A stretch of DNA of 64,000 nucleotides from Sycon ciliatum (Eukaryota > Porifera > Calcarea > Leucosolenida > Sycettidae), in assembly GCF_964019385.1 (NCBI RefSeq), contig NC_088654.1:24562453-24626452 (forward strand), in the 5' to 3' direction. Below, piece by piece: positions 1 through 12,300 of this stretch. The notes beneath the pieces are model-generated. The model searched no databases. It saw only the letters and a program-made list of their open reading frames with translations, and was not told the DNA's origin. The position numbers and the translations under genes were made by a program. Numbering within the stretch: position 1 is the stretch's first letter; each line of letters starts with the position of its first letter.

Positions 1-927
1 TCGGCTCTTCCTTTTGCTTTTGTGGCGCGGCCTTGGGCAATTGCTTCCCGATCGAGCGATTGCATATGAACGGCTTCACCAATCTGGCACCAAATCCGCA
101 ACAAGCAAGCCTCGGCCTCATTATCAAACGTTTTCGTCATGGTGAAGGTGAAGGTACGAACAAAGGCACCGGAATGAAAAGAAAAGAACGGAACCTCAAT
201 GTCAAAGTCGAAGAGAACGGAACGGAAGAAGAACATTCTTTTGACAGATGCGGCTAGCAGGTTGCATGCTCACTTTAATTTTCCCCGCCAAGATCTCTGC
301 GCATGCGGATAGGCCAGACAAGAGTTCAAGACGACAAAAAAGACAAAGACGTGGCCGAAGACTGCCCATAGGGCCGTGTCTGCGTTTTGAAGTCTTCAGC
401 TCAGGTTTTGGGGATTCCCCGGGATCGCCTAGGCAACGAAGACGAAGACGCGAATAAAGACGAGAGTGTGAAACGCCTATAAGCCGAATTTTTTGGGAAA
501 TTAGAGCCCAAATCAGTGCATTTGATTGATTCACGGGGTACCTCGGGCAAATAGTGTTACAGTCAATACCGTAGTGACCGTACTGTGTCCGACGACCCTG
601 TTGTTTTCTCACTTCCCTGAGGGTGCCTACTTAGGCGAACATTAGAATTGTATTGAAGAAGAACGATCAGTCAATTAACATGTTGCATTGAGAAGCCCGA
701 GTGATGATGGTCAGCGCAGTAGGCAGGGTATCTACGCAGTACATGTTGGACAAATCCTTCTGCTGCACCAGCGCCCTCTACTGGGTAAAGCACTGCTTAC
801 AATGTTTTTGTCACCAGTTCACTGCTACATGTATAATTAGGTTATCACTGTAGAGATACCAATGTTCTGTATGGAAAAGGAGAGGTTATGCCACCTGTTG
901 CATATTTGTCACAGTCTCTCAAAGTAC
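1..927. other. Gene 2 intronic or downstream DNA, no exon recognised
   Basis: Left-edge segment downstream of gene 2 exon 5. An open minus-strand stretch (202-612) has Arg-rich composition but no domain. Bases ~488-545 (a block ending ttgattcacggggta) recur at ~23708-23765 in gene 1's last intron, so this is dispersed repeat sequence. Nothing else is recognisable. Confidence 0.5.
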
Positions 928-3900
928 CTGCTGCTCTAGTTGTCACACCATTACTTGCTGTGCTATTTCCCCTATCCGAAGCTGTATTGTAGGCGAATGC
1001 TATCACGTTGTACATAGCATCTTCCTCAGCTCCCTTCAGCAGGACAGTTGTGGTCGCACTGCATATTGTAATGGTTGCTGCTCCCGATCCAGGTATTCCT
1101 GACACCGATGTTCTTGTAAAGTTGCAGCAGTAACTGCCAATGGCGAAGTATCCAGTGAGCGGGAAGAAACCGAAGGTTATTGATGTTGCTGTTGCTGATA
1201 TGTAATAGATGACTGGAGCCGGAGGTGCTGTGTAGCAAAGAAGTAAAAGGTTGCAGGAAAAGGTTGCACCATCGGCAAATAGGACATAATATTCTACGGC
1301 ACCAAATCAAAACACATAATTATGCTGGTCTGCAGTCTACCTCTGTACCCAGGGATAGCCCTTTCTCAAAGACGCCATAATTCTTCATAACTTTATACTT
1401 TTCGCAACCGTGCCAAAACAAGTACAAGTTGCTGGAATCCCATCCATATTTTCAGAAAAAGCTCAAAAGTTGCCATTATCGCAACTTAAAACTGGAGACT
1501 TCTTGTGCAAAAGCCACCAAAAAAGGAGCAGAAATAGCAGAAGTGCTGCAACAGCAAACTCATACATTCCTTTCTGCTGTGAACCACAACTTTACACAGT
1601 GCCAGTAGCCTGTTGCATATATGTATCTATTATTGCACGACTAAAGAGGTCAATCTATGAAATATAGAATGAGTAAAAGACCGAGGTCCTCCGATGTCTT
1701 TTACGAGGTTTTTATACCTGGTCTATATTTAATATATTGACCGATTATGAGGACAATAATAGATTTATCACGACATAGCATACATAAACTGGTTTTCTTT
1801 GTTATAGGAAGAAATGAATACTATTGTAATAGTACATTGTATGTACATATGCCGTTTACATTTGACATTACTTCTGACAGTTTGGGTTCATATCCCAGCA
1901 TTAGGTTTCAGATTTTTCTTCTTTCAGTTCTGATTTTTTCTAAGTTGAGGAAAAAGTTCTAAGTCCTCGGGCTAAGTGGTCAATATAAGTGGTCAATATA
2001 AGCGGTCAATATATTATGCTGATATTTGACCGCTTTAATAGAGATCACAAGTTTCTGTGGTAGTCAATAATAAGAGAGTGACAACCTACATTATTCCAGT
2101 GAACGGAAAAGGGAATACAAATTATCGTAACTACCGTTGATCTACTGTTTATCTGAAATGAGTCTGAAGGCAGGCGAGAAATGAGCGAGTATGCATTTGT
2201 CCGATATGTAGTCTGTGACATGACCTTTTGACCTCATGCCATGGGGCCAAGGTTGCGGGAAAGTTGCGAAAAGTTGGGAAGAAAGTGGCGAGCATATTTG
2301 GGAAAGGGCTACCCGTGAATCCCTATAATTTTTATTATTACAATGCCACACGTAGGTTTAGTCATCCTGCGGAAATGGACCGGCGGTTTTCCCCAGCCGT
2401 GCAGGCACCCAGAGTCAACTGGGAACTCCAGACAGTAGCGTATTAAAACTTTTGTTTGTTTCCTTTAACTTTTTAAAACCCCAAGGAAACGAAAAGGCGA
2501 ACCCGTGCAATTTTTTAATTTTGTTAAAAACGTTTTAAAATGACCGTATCACTCACACATAGTGTAAAAATGCCATCATTAATCAATAAAATTAATAGGA
2601 AATGCAACTAGACCCTGTAGTATTATTCTCAATAGGGACAAGGAGACATGGACGAGTAAACTAATGAGGAGCAAGAAATGCACAACCAGTAGGTAAGTCC
2701 AAAAACAAGAGAAGTCCCGAGCCAGTGAAGCACATCAAAGTTCTGGCCTACGGGAAACGGCCTGTGTGACGTACATACAGCATGCAACGCATACAGTCAT
2801 AAGTGTACAGTAGTGTATGCATAATAGAGTCCAGATATTACGACATCTCCCCTTTCAGGGCGCGCAGCAAGAGAGCGATAAGTTAGCAAAACAGGAATAA
2901 TGCTGAAGACGAAAGAGTAACGCTTAACGGAATCTGATAGGAGTATGAACGGCACGTCCAGAACGGGTAACTCTACCGGAACGCTCAGGGACGGGAGTAC
3001 CTGGAGATGGACGTTGGGCAGGTGACGCTGGCTCACCATTGTCCACAGCGTCGTTAGCAGAACCTGCAGGCGGATCGACGATGAGGTCACTGCGGTTGCG
3101 GCGGAGAACCGAACCGGATGGCGTTTCCACGATAAGCGACCTGGTGGAATGCTCGGCAGTGACAATACCAGGCTCTTTCCTATCCGGAACAAAGACAGCG
3201 GTACCCGGGACCAGTGGCGTAGCATCGAGAGCGCGATGGCGGGAGTTGAAATCCGACACTTGCCGGGACTTCAGAGAGGCGTCTTTAGCGGCAAACGCTG
3301 TGCGATCTACGAGGTATGGCCGTCGAACGTCTGCCGACATGGGTAAACGCGTCTGGATGCGGCGGCCCATGAGGAGCTCCGCAGGACTGAAGCCATGTGC
3401 TAGTGGACTGGCACGATAGCTCTGCAGAGCAACATACGGATCACCTCCCCTCACCAGCAAATGCTTTAGGGTCTGCACTGCGCGTTCCACTAAGCCGTTG
3501 CCTTGCGGATGAAGAGGGCTGCTCGTGCGCTGGGTGGTTCCTTGCTCTTGAAGCCATGCTGAAACCTCTGCACTTGTGAATGGGGGACCATTGTCCGAAA
3601 CAAACACATCTGGATTGCCGTGACGCGCAAACATGGACTTCAGTTGCGTGATGAGAGAAGCTGCAGAAGTACGGGACATCTGAGCAAGCTCGATCCATCG
3701 GGAGTAGTAGTCGACGACAACTAGGTACTGAGAGCCTTGGAACTGCATGAAATCGGCAGCGACTTCCTGCCACGGGAACTCGGGAAGACGTGAGGACAGC
3801 AGGGGCTCCATTGGCGTTGGCTTGTCACGAGCGCAGGCTTGGCAATTGGACACGATATCAGCTAACTGGGCGCTTAGACCTGGCCACCAAACTGACTGGC

Positions 3901-6900
3901 GAGCCCTTTCGCGGGTCTTCGTGATGCCGAGGTGACCAGCATGGAGCTGCTGGAGGACTTCTGGACGGAGCTGGTCCGGGATGACGATTCTGGAACCGTA
4001 CAGGAGCAGGCCATCTGTGATACAGAATGACTGCCGGGATGCGTAGTAGGGCTTAACGGACACTGGAGCAGACTGTAAACTTGGCCAACCGGACAGAGTG
4101 TACTGCACAAGATGTTGACACACTGGGTCTTGAGCCTGCTGGTGTTGAATCTCACTCAGTCTAGCATCGGACGCAGGGAGATAAGAAACCACACTGTCGA
4201 GAAAAGCTTCTGCGTCGTCGAGGAGGCGGACGTCATCAGCGGACAGAGGACGCGACGCAGGTGACCTAGATAAGGCATCAGCAACGATTAGATCTTTGCC
4301 AGGGATGTGTACGATGTCGAAATCAAATCGCATCAGGTTGAGCCGGAACCGAAGTACACGTGGAGGGATAGAGTCGAGAGCACTGGTGCTGAACAGGGGC
4401 ACCAGAGGCTTGTGATCTGTTTCCAGCGTGAATCTCTTACCGATGAGGTAATCAGAGAATCGGTTGCAAGCCCAGGTGAGGCCAAGAGCTTCCTTTTCTA
4501 TTTGAGCATAGCGACGCTCTGCCGGCAGTAGTGCACGAGACTGGAACGATACGGGTTTCCAATCGCCGGACGGCTGTTGCTGCTTGATAACGGCACCGAG
4601 ACCATAGCTCGAGGCGTCTGCAGAGACAATAGTTGGGTACTCGGGAGAGTACAGAGCAAGAACAGGCGTACACGACAGAAGAGCCTTAATCTCTTCAAAT
4701 GCCGATTGCTGAGGGGGTCCCCAGGACCAGGCATTGCCTTTCTTGAGAAGGTCGCGGATCGGCTGTGAGACGGAAGCAAGTGAGGGAGAGAACTTGCCAA
4801 GCTGGTTGACGAGGCCGAGAAAGCTTCTCACATCCGCGACATCCTGGCATGGCGTGAAGTCTTGAATGCCCTGCACCTTCTGGGGATCAGAGTGGATGCC
4901 GTCTTGGTCGATGATATGACCCAAGAACTTGGCAGAAGTGACTTTGAAGAGACACTTGTCCGGGTTGAGTGTGACGCCGTTGTCGCTGAGCCGTTGTAGC
5001 ACCTGGTGCAGCCGGTTATCATGTTCCTCTTCAGTGCTACCGAACACTAGAGCGTCGTCCATCTGACATGCGGTACCAACCACACCGTTCAAGATCCGAG
5101 CCATTCGTTTCTGAAAATGTTCGGGAGCCGAACAAATACCGAATGGTAGACGCGTGAACATGAAACGCCCAAACGGGGTGATAAATGTGGTCAACTTCTG
5201 GGATTCCTTGGCCAAGGGCACTTGGTAAAACCCAGAGTTGGCGTCAAGCTTTGTGAAATACTTGGCACCGCCCAACTGACCCAGCGTGTGGTCTACCGCC
5301 GGCAAGACGAACTGCTCACGACGAACGTGTTGGTTGAGACGTGTGTAGTCAACGCACAGACGGACTGCCTCCCCTCCAGGTTTGGCGACAACAACAAGGC
5401 CAGCACACCAATCAGTTGGTTCGTCGACAGGGACGATGACGCCTTGCTTTTCCATCTTCTCAAGCTCCGCTTTAACAATCGGCATTAGCGGTATTGCCAC
5501 ATTGTCGCGCGGGCAGGACAGAGCAAATGGTTTGGCGCCTTCTTCGAGGCGAATGCAGTGAGGCTCTCCAGTGAACCTGCCGAGAGGTTTGAACAAATCG
5601 GGGTATGCAGCTCGTGCTGTCGCGGTGTCGCGAATACCGCTCGATACTTCAGAGATGTCAGCCTTGACGTCCAGGAGGTCCAAGGCGACTATTGCAGGGC
5701 GTCCTAGGAGGGCCTGCTTGAGGTTGTTGGCAACGAAAATCTCTTGGCGAGACGACTTGCCCGCATGTGTTACCACTGCGTCGAACACGCCAGCTACGTC
5801 GAGGACGCTTGAGTTAGCAGACATCAGGGTACGACGACTGGGTCGCAGGGCCTGCGCATCTAACAGGCGGAATACACTTGCTGGAATTACAGAGACATCG
5901 GCTCCGGTGTCGATCTTCATCATGACTGGGGAATTGTTGACTTCCACCGACACAGACCAAGGGTCACGTCCGGCATCGACGCTGCCGAGAAACATGCCAG
6001 GGGCATGCGCATCTGGCGGTACAGTATGTACAGCGTCACAGGATCGTTGCTTCTTCTGGCACACAGTAGCAAAGTGCCCTTGTTTCTTACAGAAATTACA
6101 CTCAGCTGATCGAGCTGGGCATACTGCACGATCATGGTCTTCCTTCCCACAGAATTGACAACTCTTTTTTTGTTGTTTTTTCTTGAAATCCTTGGATCTC
6201 TTCGGAGCAGACTTTTTAACAAAGGATACGTCAGCAGGGCTAACACTGGCGGAGCGAGACCCGGTTAGCTGAGCCATCTGGGTAGCTGTAGCTTCATGTG
6301 TCCTCGCAACTTCCAGCCCTTCGTCAAGAGACGACAACTGGTCGCCCTTCTCCAACAGCTTCTCCTGTACCGTTTTATGTCGGGTGCCGACAATCAGCTG
6401 CTCTAGCAAACGGGTGTTGACTTCACCGGCATCGGCAAATTTGCACTTCACTGCCAAGTTCCGACAGCGACAGAGAAAATCGTCAGTGGTTTCCCCCACA
6501 TTTTGCCGTTGCTGTTGAAGCTGGAAACGGGCCAGCCACGCGTTTACTTTCGGCTGCAGGTGGGCCTGAAAACGGGAAAGTAATTCGTCCACTTTGAAGC
6601 GGTCAGCTTCGTCTGCAAATGTTCAGGAATTGTAGATGTCCACACCAGGTCGGCCTATCCAAAGGAGGATATATGAGCATTGCTCTTTCGCTGACTTCGC
6701 TGAGTACGGACCTCCGAAAATCAATTCACAATACTGCCTAAACGAGGCGAATTCCTCCGGGAGGTTGTCTGACTCCCATCTCATGGATGGAATAGAAAAT
6801 CCAGCCATCGTTATCAGCAGCCCAATTCTGACACCATGTAGTATTATTCTCGACCCAAAGTCAAGTCCATTGCTTGTCATTTGTTGGAGCATCCTAAATG

Positions 6901-9900
6901 TCGTGCGGTGAGTTGAGATGATTGTTTTTCTATTTTGTCAAGTGCAAGTACTAGTAGTGCAAAGTTGTTGAATGTTTTATAAGCTTTGTATATTCACACT
7001 AAGAATGTGCACACTTCTTGTTGGCTGAGTATTCGAAAGAAACGAGAAGCAATGTTCTCTCGAACTTCGAATATTTACGAAGCTTGTTTTTTGCTTTTTT
7101 ATCTTGCAATGTGGCTGTCCGCAGCCGACCCTGCACTGTGGTTTTGCTGTTGCAAATGTGAGGTGTGAGAGAGAACCTGACTTATGTACTTAGTAAGCAG
7201 AAGCAGACTTAGGCTTTTAGGAAGGTCATCAACAAGTCGTTAGTTATGGCCATTGATTTTATTTGTCTGTTTTTATCGCACCACACTTCACACTTGCTAG
7301 TTTCCCTTACATTTGCACCTTTTCCACATTTCGTTCTGTGTGTATGTGACACCCAATCTTTGTTGTGACGCCTGTACACAAAAATTAGGCTTTTCATCTT
7401 TTTATTGCACATTGTCTCCACTGTTTTACATTGCATGAATAAAGTATACACAAATGTCGATTCAGCTAGTCTTATTGATTGCGGTTATGAAATTAATCCA
7501 TTGCCCTTGTCCATTTGATTTTGTCTGTATTCGACCTGACAACAAGGCTTGAAAGTAACCTAGTGGAACCGAAAACGTTCAAGATGTTCCTAAAGAGCCT
7601 GAAGTGTGTCATTTTCTGAGTAATATTGCATTCTTGTCTCAAAGGAAACTGTTAATTGAAGTCAGTGTCACTCGTTTAAGTCTGAGTTCGCTTGTGTAGC
7701 ATTTCGGTGCATGGCGTCCTGCTGACAGGACCATGATGCAGGAAACAATAAATCCATCACATGTGTAAGATCTAGTCAAACTGCATGAAGTTGGGTACCT
7801 AGCTTCAAGAAAGCCACCCATCTGAAGAAACAACGTGCGGATGCAGCTCCTATTGTTATTACCATGAAACCCCTACCATAATTTTTTTCAAAAGTACACA
7901 ACTGATATGTGATCTGCTTACGTAGAGCACGGGTCGTCAGAGCCACAGCAGCCGTATGCTGGGACTGCAGGTGGCCTGTTTTTGTGTAGGCCGACAATGA
8001 GTATACTGTGTGCGGAGTGAGGCCATTTATGGTGACATTCGAAGTTCCACTACAGTACTGCCTGCTGGAGTTGTTGTTTGTCACACAGAACCGCAAAGTC
8101 ATTGGCTCATAGACAAGAAAGCGTGCTAAAACTGATGTCCTGGAGAGGAGATATGCCATCGTTGGTGTTTGTGCTGGAATTCATACAAGCAAGCATGAGT
8201 GGTTAGGCAGGTCACGTTTTCACATGCCAGGGTTCTCGCCAAAGTGACATCGCGGGGCGCTGCGCCCTCCTTCACTTGTTGACCGCTCCCTTTCAAAATG
8301 AATGCCCCACCGTTCAGAGTGCGAGCCCACCTTTACATGAACATGCATATGCAGCATGATAAGTATACAATCATCACGTGTACTTCCTGAACATGTATAT
8401 TGTGTTGTGTATAGTAGCACAGCATAAAATGGCAGCACAGAATGGCGGTAAAAACTACAAGATGTTGGGTCCGATGATCCCCGCCCCCTGCACTATTGTT
8501 CTGGCTCTACCCGTGTATGCATGTGGTTTCTTCCGACTGCTGTCCGTCATTACAAGTTGCTGCTATGGAATACTGAGCTGTGATACAGATGATATTCTTT
8601 GTCTAGGTTTGGTCACACGTGCTTAATAATTGAATACATTTCATGGTTAGCATGAACGTCAGTCAGACTGAAAAATTGAATCCCAAAGGAGCACCACCTC
8701 CCTCAAAACGGCGCTAAAATAAAAGACTTGAGAAATTGATGTCGGGTACTATACCCTGTGGTCTGGAGAGCACATAGCTGTATGTTCTGCGAGAGTACGA
8801 GTTCACAAAGATTGGGTTGCTGGTGATACCTGGATTGCTGGGTCTGGGTAGAGTGGAGTGTGGATTGCTGGGTCTGGGTAGAGTGGAGTTTGGATTCTTT
8901 GCAGGACCCTTGTGGTGGGGATCAGTAAGGTCATAATTTTGTACAATGTAGTGTATGATTGGGAAATGACAGGGCTTGTATCTCCCAGAAGTTGGTTAGC
9001 CGTGTGGAGTAGGCCCTAAGGAAGCTAGGAGTTCAGTCAGGATTTATAAAATTCGACCGCGTTTGATACATCCCAATGTGTGTCGTTGCTCATCTGATAA
9101 CAAGCAACTAGATAAAAAAGAGAAGTTTTTGAGCACAAATTCGGCCCAGATTGGGTATGGAAAGGCCCATGGATGATACAGAGGGATTTCAGCATAGTGT
9201 ATATGGGATATAATATTCTTTTGTCTCTGCATCTGATATAAAAGTAAAAATACTTATTTTTACAAATGAACTCGGATGGAGAGCCAAGGATAAATTAGTG
9301 GACATTATAGCGTAACTTGTAGTTCCTTGGTCCTTTTCTATCAATTTATACATATTTTTGGTGGAACCTGGCTACGCCTTCCCCAAATCAGCCCCTTTTT
9401 CGCCTATTTGGCTTTTCGCTCGGCTCAGAAATACATCAGATTCGGCTGCAAAATCAGCTGATTGTTCAAAAATCGGCTGCAAAATCGGAATAATATTGGA
9501 ATATCGGCTAAAAGAATTGTTGGCATTTTGGCTTCAAAATTGATGAGATATTTGAAGATTTGGTAGATTTTCGGCGAATCTCAAAGGAACCCTCCAAAAT
9601 GGGCGAAAAGCTTAGCGATTTTTGATAAGTCTCCTTTTCGGCGAATTTTCGGCCGGTTGATTTGGGGATTCTACTAGTAACGATCTTCCTAATGCCTGTA
9701 ATGGCTAATGTTTGTTTGAGAGGAGGTCAAAGGACACGAGTCACACGACCTCAATGCACTAGCACTGCAAGTACTGAAGTAGAGAGCTCGAGCGGTCGTG
9801 CTTGCAGCAACATCATTCCTTCCTAAACGCACATTGCAACAATATTTGGTGGATTTCGGCGATTCTCAAAGGAACCCTCCAAAATGGGCGAAATGCTTAG

Positions 9901-12300
9901 CGATTTTTGATAAGTCTTGTTTTCGGCGAATTCTTTGGCTGGCCGATTTGGGGAAAGCCTAAACCTGGCTTGATTCTTGGCGATGGCAATACATTTGTTC
10001 TTGGCCTTTCACTTCTAAATCCCTCCAAGTCGTGAATATTGTGAGGACCTTGCATTTTGGTCCCAGTAATTTGACATTGCCTAACGGTGGGGGTGAGTGG
10101 GTAAGTCTCACAACCACTGGCACAAGTGCCGAGAACGCCCCATTAGCTGCACCCATGTACCCCTTGTGCCTGGCCACAAGTCCCCAGTTGACTGTGGGTA
10201 GCAGCACGGCTGGAAAAACCGCTCCCAGGCAGGACTTGAACCAGTTTCCTCTCGTATCTCAATCATGGTCTTTGACGAACCCACTGTGCCTGCCTGGTCA
10301 CCGTTAGGCGCTGCATCTGCTAGGGTTTACCGGGTGTTAGCGGCCGTCGTGAGTTCCCTTCGGGAACGGGCACGATTATTTACTTTTAACTTTTTAATTT
10401 GACATTGGATATGGAGTACCAGGGTGATTAACCTGCTATAGTGCTCAATGCCTGGGATGGGCAGAGCGTAGTACACGAGAGGTACACAAAGAAAAGTATA
10501 GGACCGTTCCCACTCACGTATACAGGGGTAGTAGAGTGTCGGTGCCCATTGCCCATCAGACCAGCAGGTTATCGTTTGAGCTTTACCAGGCTGAGGTTGA
10601 AACCCGGCATTACACGCCACTGTCACTGTGCTTCCCACAGTGGTTGGCCTGCCAGGTGGAAAAAATCCGTTAGTGGGATTGTTTGGTTGTCCACAGTCTC
10701 CTGGAAGTACAGTGGCGAAGAACAACAGTCGGCATGCGCTGTATACCCACGGTCGGACGAGCTGCCCAGGCCTCACCACCACTGCCATTTCCGTGCTGCC
10801 TTCTCGATACATACGTATGTACACTGTATATCATGTGCACATTCACATGTCTGAAGGTTTGTGGTTTTCAATAAAAAAAATTAAAAAAAACCTACCACGA
10901 CACACAGCAGAGTACTAGTAGTGTTGAAGAATGATTCTGAGAATATGGAAGCAACCCAACTTCATACCAACTCCAAGTTTGTGACGAGGCTCGTAGCGAG
11001 TATTGAAATTTGAAACCAATGTGTAAGAATATGTCTCCCAATACATTTGGGACAGCAGGTAACTTCGGGACCATCAGCTCTTTCTGAAAGCTGCAAAGAA
11101 CAGTAATCAGGTTGGATGATACTCACGAAGACAAGGGCTTGACGAGTGCGTTGACCATGTGCCGTTGGACTGGCATGTAATGGTTGCGTTTGTTCCAGGA
11201 TTAACAGCATAGCCCTTTGAGCAGCGTATTGTCCGAGTACTACCTACTGTTGTAGAACCGTTCACTGGATATTCACCTCCAGTTTGACTTGCTGGTTGCC
11301 CACAGTCACCTAAAAACGCAGTGGGTGTGGAAGTGGAAAAGGCCATAAAACTGGTGAAACGTGGGTCCATTGGTATAAGGACCGTGCCTGTTTTGATTCC
11401 CACTTTAAATAAAGTGTGCACAACCACCCCCACCCTCACCACCTGTATTGGCCGGACAAATGTTTATGCACCAAGGTGACATGGAGTGAACGTGCATTCC
11501 TGGATCAAACGGACTGCCGTCATATCAGGACAGTTTCCGCTGCACCAAGGGCAAGGTTGTTCGGTTAGGGCAGGTTTTACTGTACTTTCAAATACAGTGG
11601 ATCCACCGGTTGGAAGCATACAGTACGTTTGTCAATGGTAGTAGTCATGCAATCACTGAAGTGCAGCTCTACAGCATCATCACACTGTTTGAGGAATCCT
11701 ACGATTGTGCATTACAAGCATTGCTCCCCCCCCCCCCACACACACACATTGCCATGTCATTTGAGCTTCACCTGATAGGCCGCAGGTAGAATTGTGCCAC
11801 TTTCACGGTTTTAGTACTGCTTGAAACAAAACAATAGCAGTGCACTGGATGTATTGCAGGCATCTTAGTATTTCACTGCCTCTTGATCAGTATTTTAAGG
11901 AGGAAATCTAGAGTGCTGGCAAATCATTGTGTAAATTTGAAATGCATCCCTGGAACTGCATTCTGGTGATAAGAAAATAATAATTTATCTTGGCTACACG
12001 TGGATCCGTCGTTATTGTTTTGGTGCTAAACACCAACATTTTGATTGAGATATTGTATTTTGCAGCTAAGAGATCACTTGATTTAAGGATGGTGTGTAGG
12101 GTTTTTCATGTAAGGAAGTGGCTAATGTGGAGCTTGCGCACATTGAGAAAGACCAAAATGTCTTGATTAATACAAACTCTACCTTTACCTGCGGCACACA
12201 TTGCACAGCTGACCGTCAAAAGGATGAGTATGAAGCTGTGCACATGCCTGTCGAGGCGGAGTGTAATGCAAGCTGCAATTTGATGCTTCCCACCTTCCAT
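1..12300 (-). CDS. Gene 2: paralogous CCP-FN3 receptor, 3' part outside window
   Basis: Exons found: 12300-12189 (signal), 11309-11127 and 10700-10518 (CCP), 8173-7922 and 1227-928 (FN3-like). All have matching phase-1 junctions. The remaining exons, including any transmembrane tail, lie beyond the left edge. The two FN3 exons are clear paralogues of gene 1 exons 6 and 8. The counterpart of gene 1 exon 7 was not found between them; that 6.7 kb intron instead holds a Ty3 element and a nested MITE. Gene 2 has two CCP exons against four in gene 1. The order signal-CCP-FN3 and the shared 5' flank show tandem duplication. No stop or frameshift was seen in the five exons, so the gene may be active. 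Confidence 0.75.
928..1227 (-). CDS. Gene 2 exon 5, FN3-like domain
   Basis: A 300-bp phase 1-1 exon. PPAPVIYYISATATS, IGSYCCNFTRT and YNVIAFAYNTASDR align with gene 1 exon 8 (CC pair and F strand conserved). The donor reads gcag|gtactt. Confidence 0.72.
1349..2325. mobile_element. MITE-like element with imperfect TIRs and a nested insertion
   Basis: The left end (cccagggatagccctttctc) and the right end (gggaaagggctacccgtg) form imperfect inverted repeats. Internal blocks 1368-1640 and 2100-2325 match the uninterrupted copy at 39724-40290. Between them (~1641-2045) lies a nested element with ends ctaaagaggtcaat and tttgaccgcttta, also inverted repeats. Confidence 0.65.
2616..6851 (-). mobile_element. 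Ty3/gypsy LTR retrotransposon, nearly complete, 5' LTR truncated
   Basis: Oriented on the minus strand inside the gene 2 intron. The 3' LTR is 2616-2845 (230 bp; minus-strand ends TGTCGTAATA...TACTACA). A purine-rich tract (gaaaggggaga) lies just inside it. The primer-binding site at 6836-6821 (tggtgtcagaattggg) differs by one base from the complement of the tRNA-Leu 3' end. At the 5' end only 15 bp of LTR remain (6837-6851, tgtagtattattctc on the plus strand). The pentamer gaccc flanks both outer ends (2611-2615 and 6852-6856). One gag-pol reading frame fills the interior. Confidence 0.88.
2924..6808 (-). pseudogene. gag-pol of the Ty3/gypsy element, one in-frame stop
   Basis: The frame begins at ATG 6808, 13 bp inside the PBS, and stays in one frame to its stop at 2924. 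A single TGA at 6625-6623, about residue 62, interrupts it; the same frame continues immediately beyond. In the 1222-codon stretch from 6592: two CCHC zinc knuckles (145-158, 165-178), aspartic protease DTGA (228-231), reverse transcriptase with KLDANSGFYQ (D450) and QMDD (510-513), RNase H (ADASSYGLGA ~658, ETDHKPL ~724), and integrase with the HHCC finger (H884, C917, C920) and D947, D1000, E1036 (DD35E spacing). All core catalytic motifs survive, so the element inserted recently and is disabled only by the stop and the lost 5' LTR. A fused gag-pol is common in this group. Confidence 0.88.
6852..7921. other. Gene 2 intron with a TIR-element end relic
   Basis: Mostly unremarkable intron sequence. 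At ~7523-7650 (aaggcttgaaagtaacc ... gagcctgaagtgtgtc ... ggaaactgtt) it matches one end of the inverted-repeat element inserted at 61937-62870. No exon was seen. Confidence 0.5.
7922..8173 (-). CDS. Gene 2 exon 4, FN3-like domain
   Basis: A 252-bp phase 1-1 exon. QTPTMAYLLSRTS, YEPMTLRFCV, INGLTPHTVYSLSAYTKT and TAAVALTT align throughout with gene 1 exon 6, including both cysteines. Confidence 0.75.
8174..9360. other. Gene 2 intron, no gene seen
   Basis: Contains a short tandem duplication (8843-8887, units of about 34 bp with ggattgctgggtctgggtag) and at ~9268-9345 a half-copy of the cggatggagagccaagg MITE family. No coding signal. Confidence 0.4.
9363..9970. mobile_element. MITE-like repeat with inverted ends and internal direct repeats
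   Basis: Left cctggctacgccttccccaa and right ttggggaaagcctaaacctgg are inverted copies. Two ~120-bp internal direct repeats (9545-9665, 9842-9960) share the block ggaaccctccaaaatgggcg. It lies in the gene 2 intron between exons 3 and 4. Confidence 0.6.
9985..10320 (-). repeat. Possible tRNA-derived SINE fragment
   Basis: Read on the minus strand, ggttcaagtcctg (~10232-10244) resembles a pol III B box and a longer unique tail follows. There is no clear A box and only one copy in the window, so this is tentative. Confidence 0.3.
10518..10700 (-). CDS. Gene 2 exon 3, CCP/sushi domain
   Basis: A 183-bp phase 1-1 exon: DCGQPNNPTNG, TVACNAGFQP, TITCWSDGQW, YYPC. Acceptor acttccag and donor gtgagt. 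Confidence 0.87.
11127..11309 (-). CDS. Gene 2 exon 2, CCP/sushi domain
   Basis: A 183-bp phase 1-1 exon: DCGQPASQTGG, TIRCSKGYAV, TITCQSNGTW, SSPC. Four cysteines and the Trp are intact. Acceptor tttttag and donor gtgagt. Confidence 0.87.
12189..12300 (-). CDS. Gene 2 exon 1, signal peptide
   Basis: ATG at 12300 in the same context (gtcATGG) as gene 1. 112 bp ending in phase 1 at donor gtaaag. The 37 complete codons start MEGGKHQ and end ILILLTVSCAMCAA, a hydrophobic core with small residues at the likely cleavage point. It joins the CCP exon to give ...CAAG-DCGQ. Confidence 0.72.
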
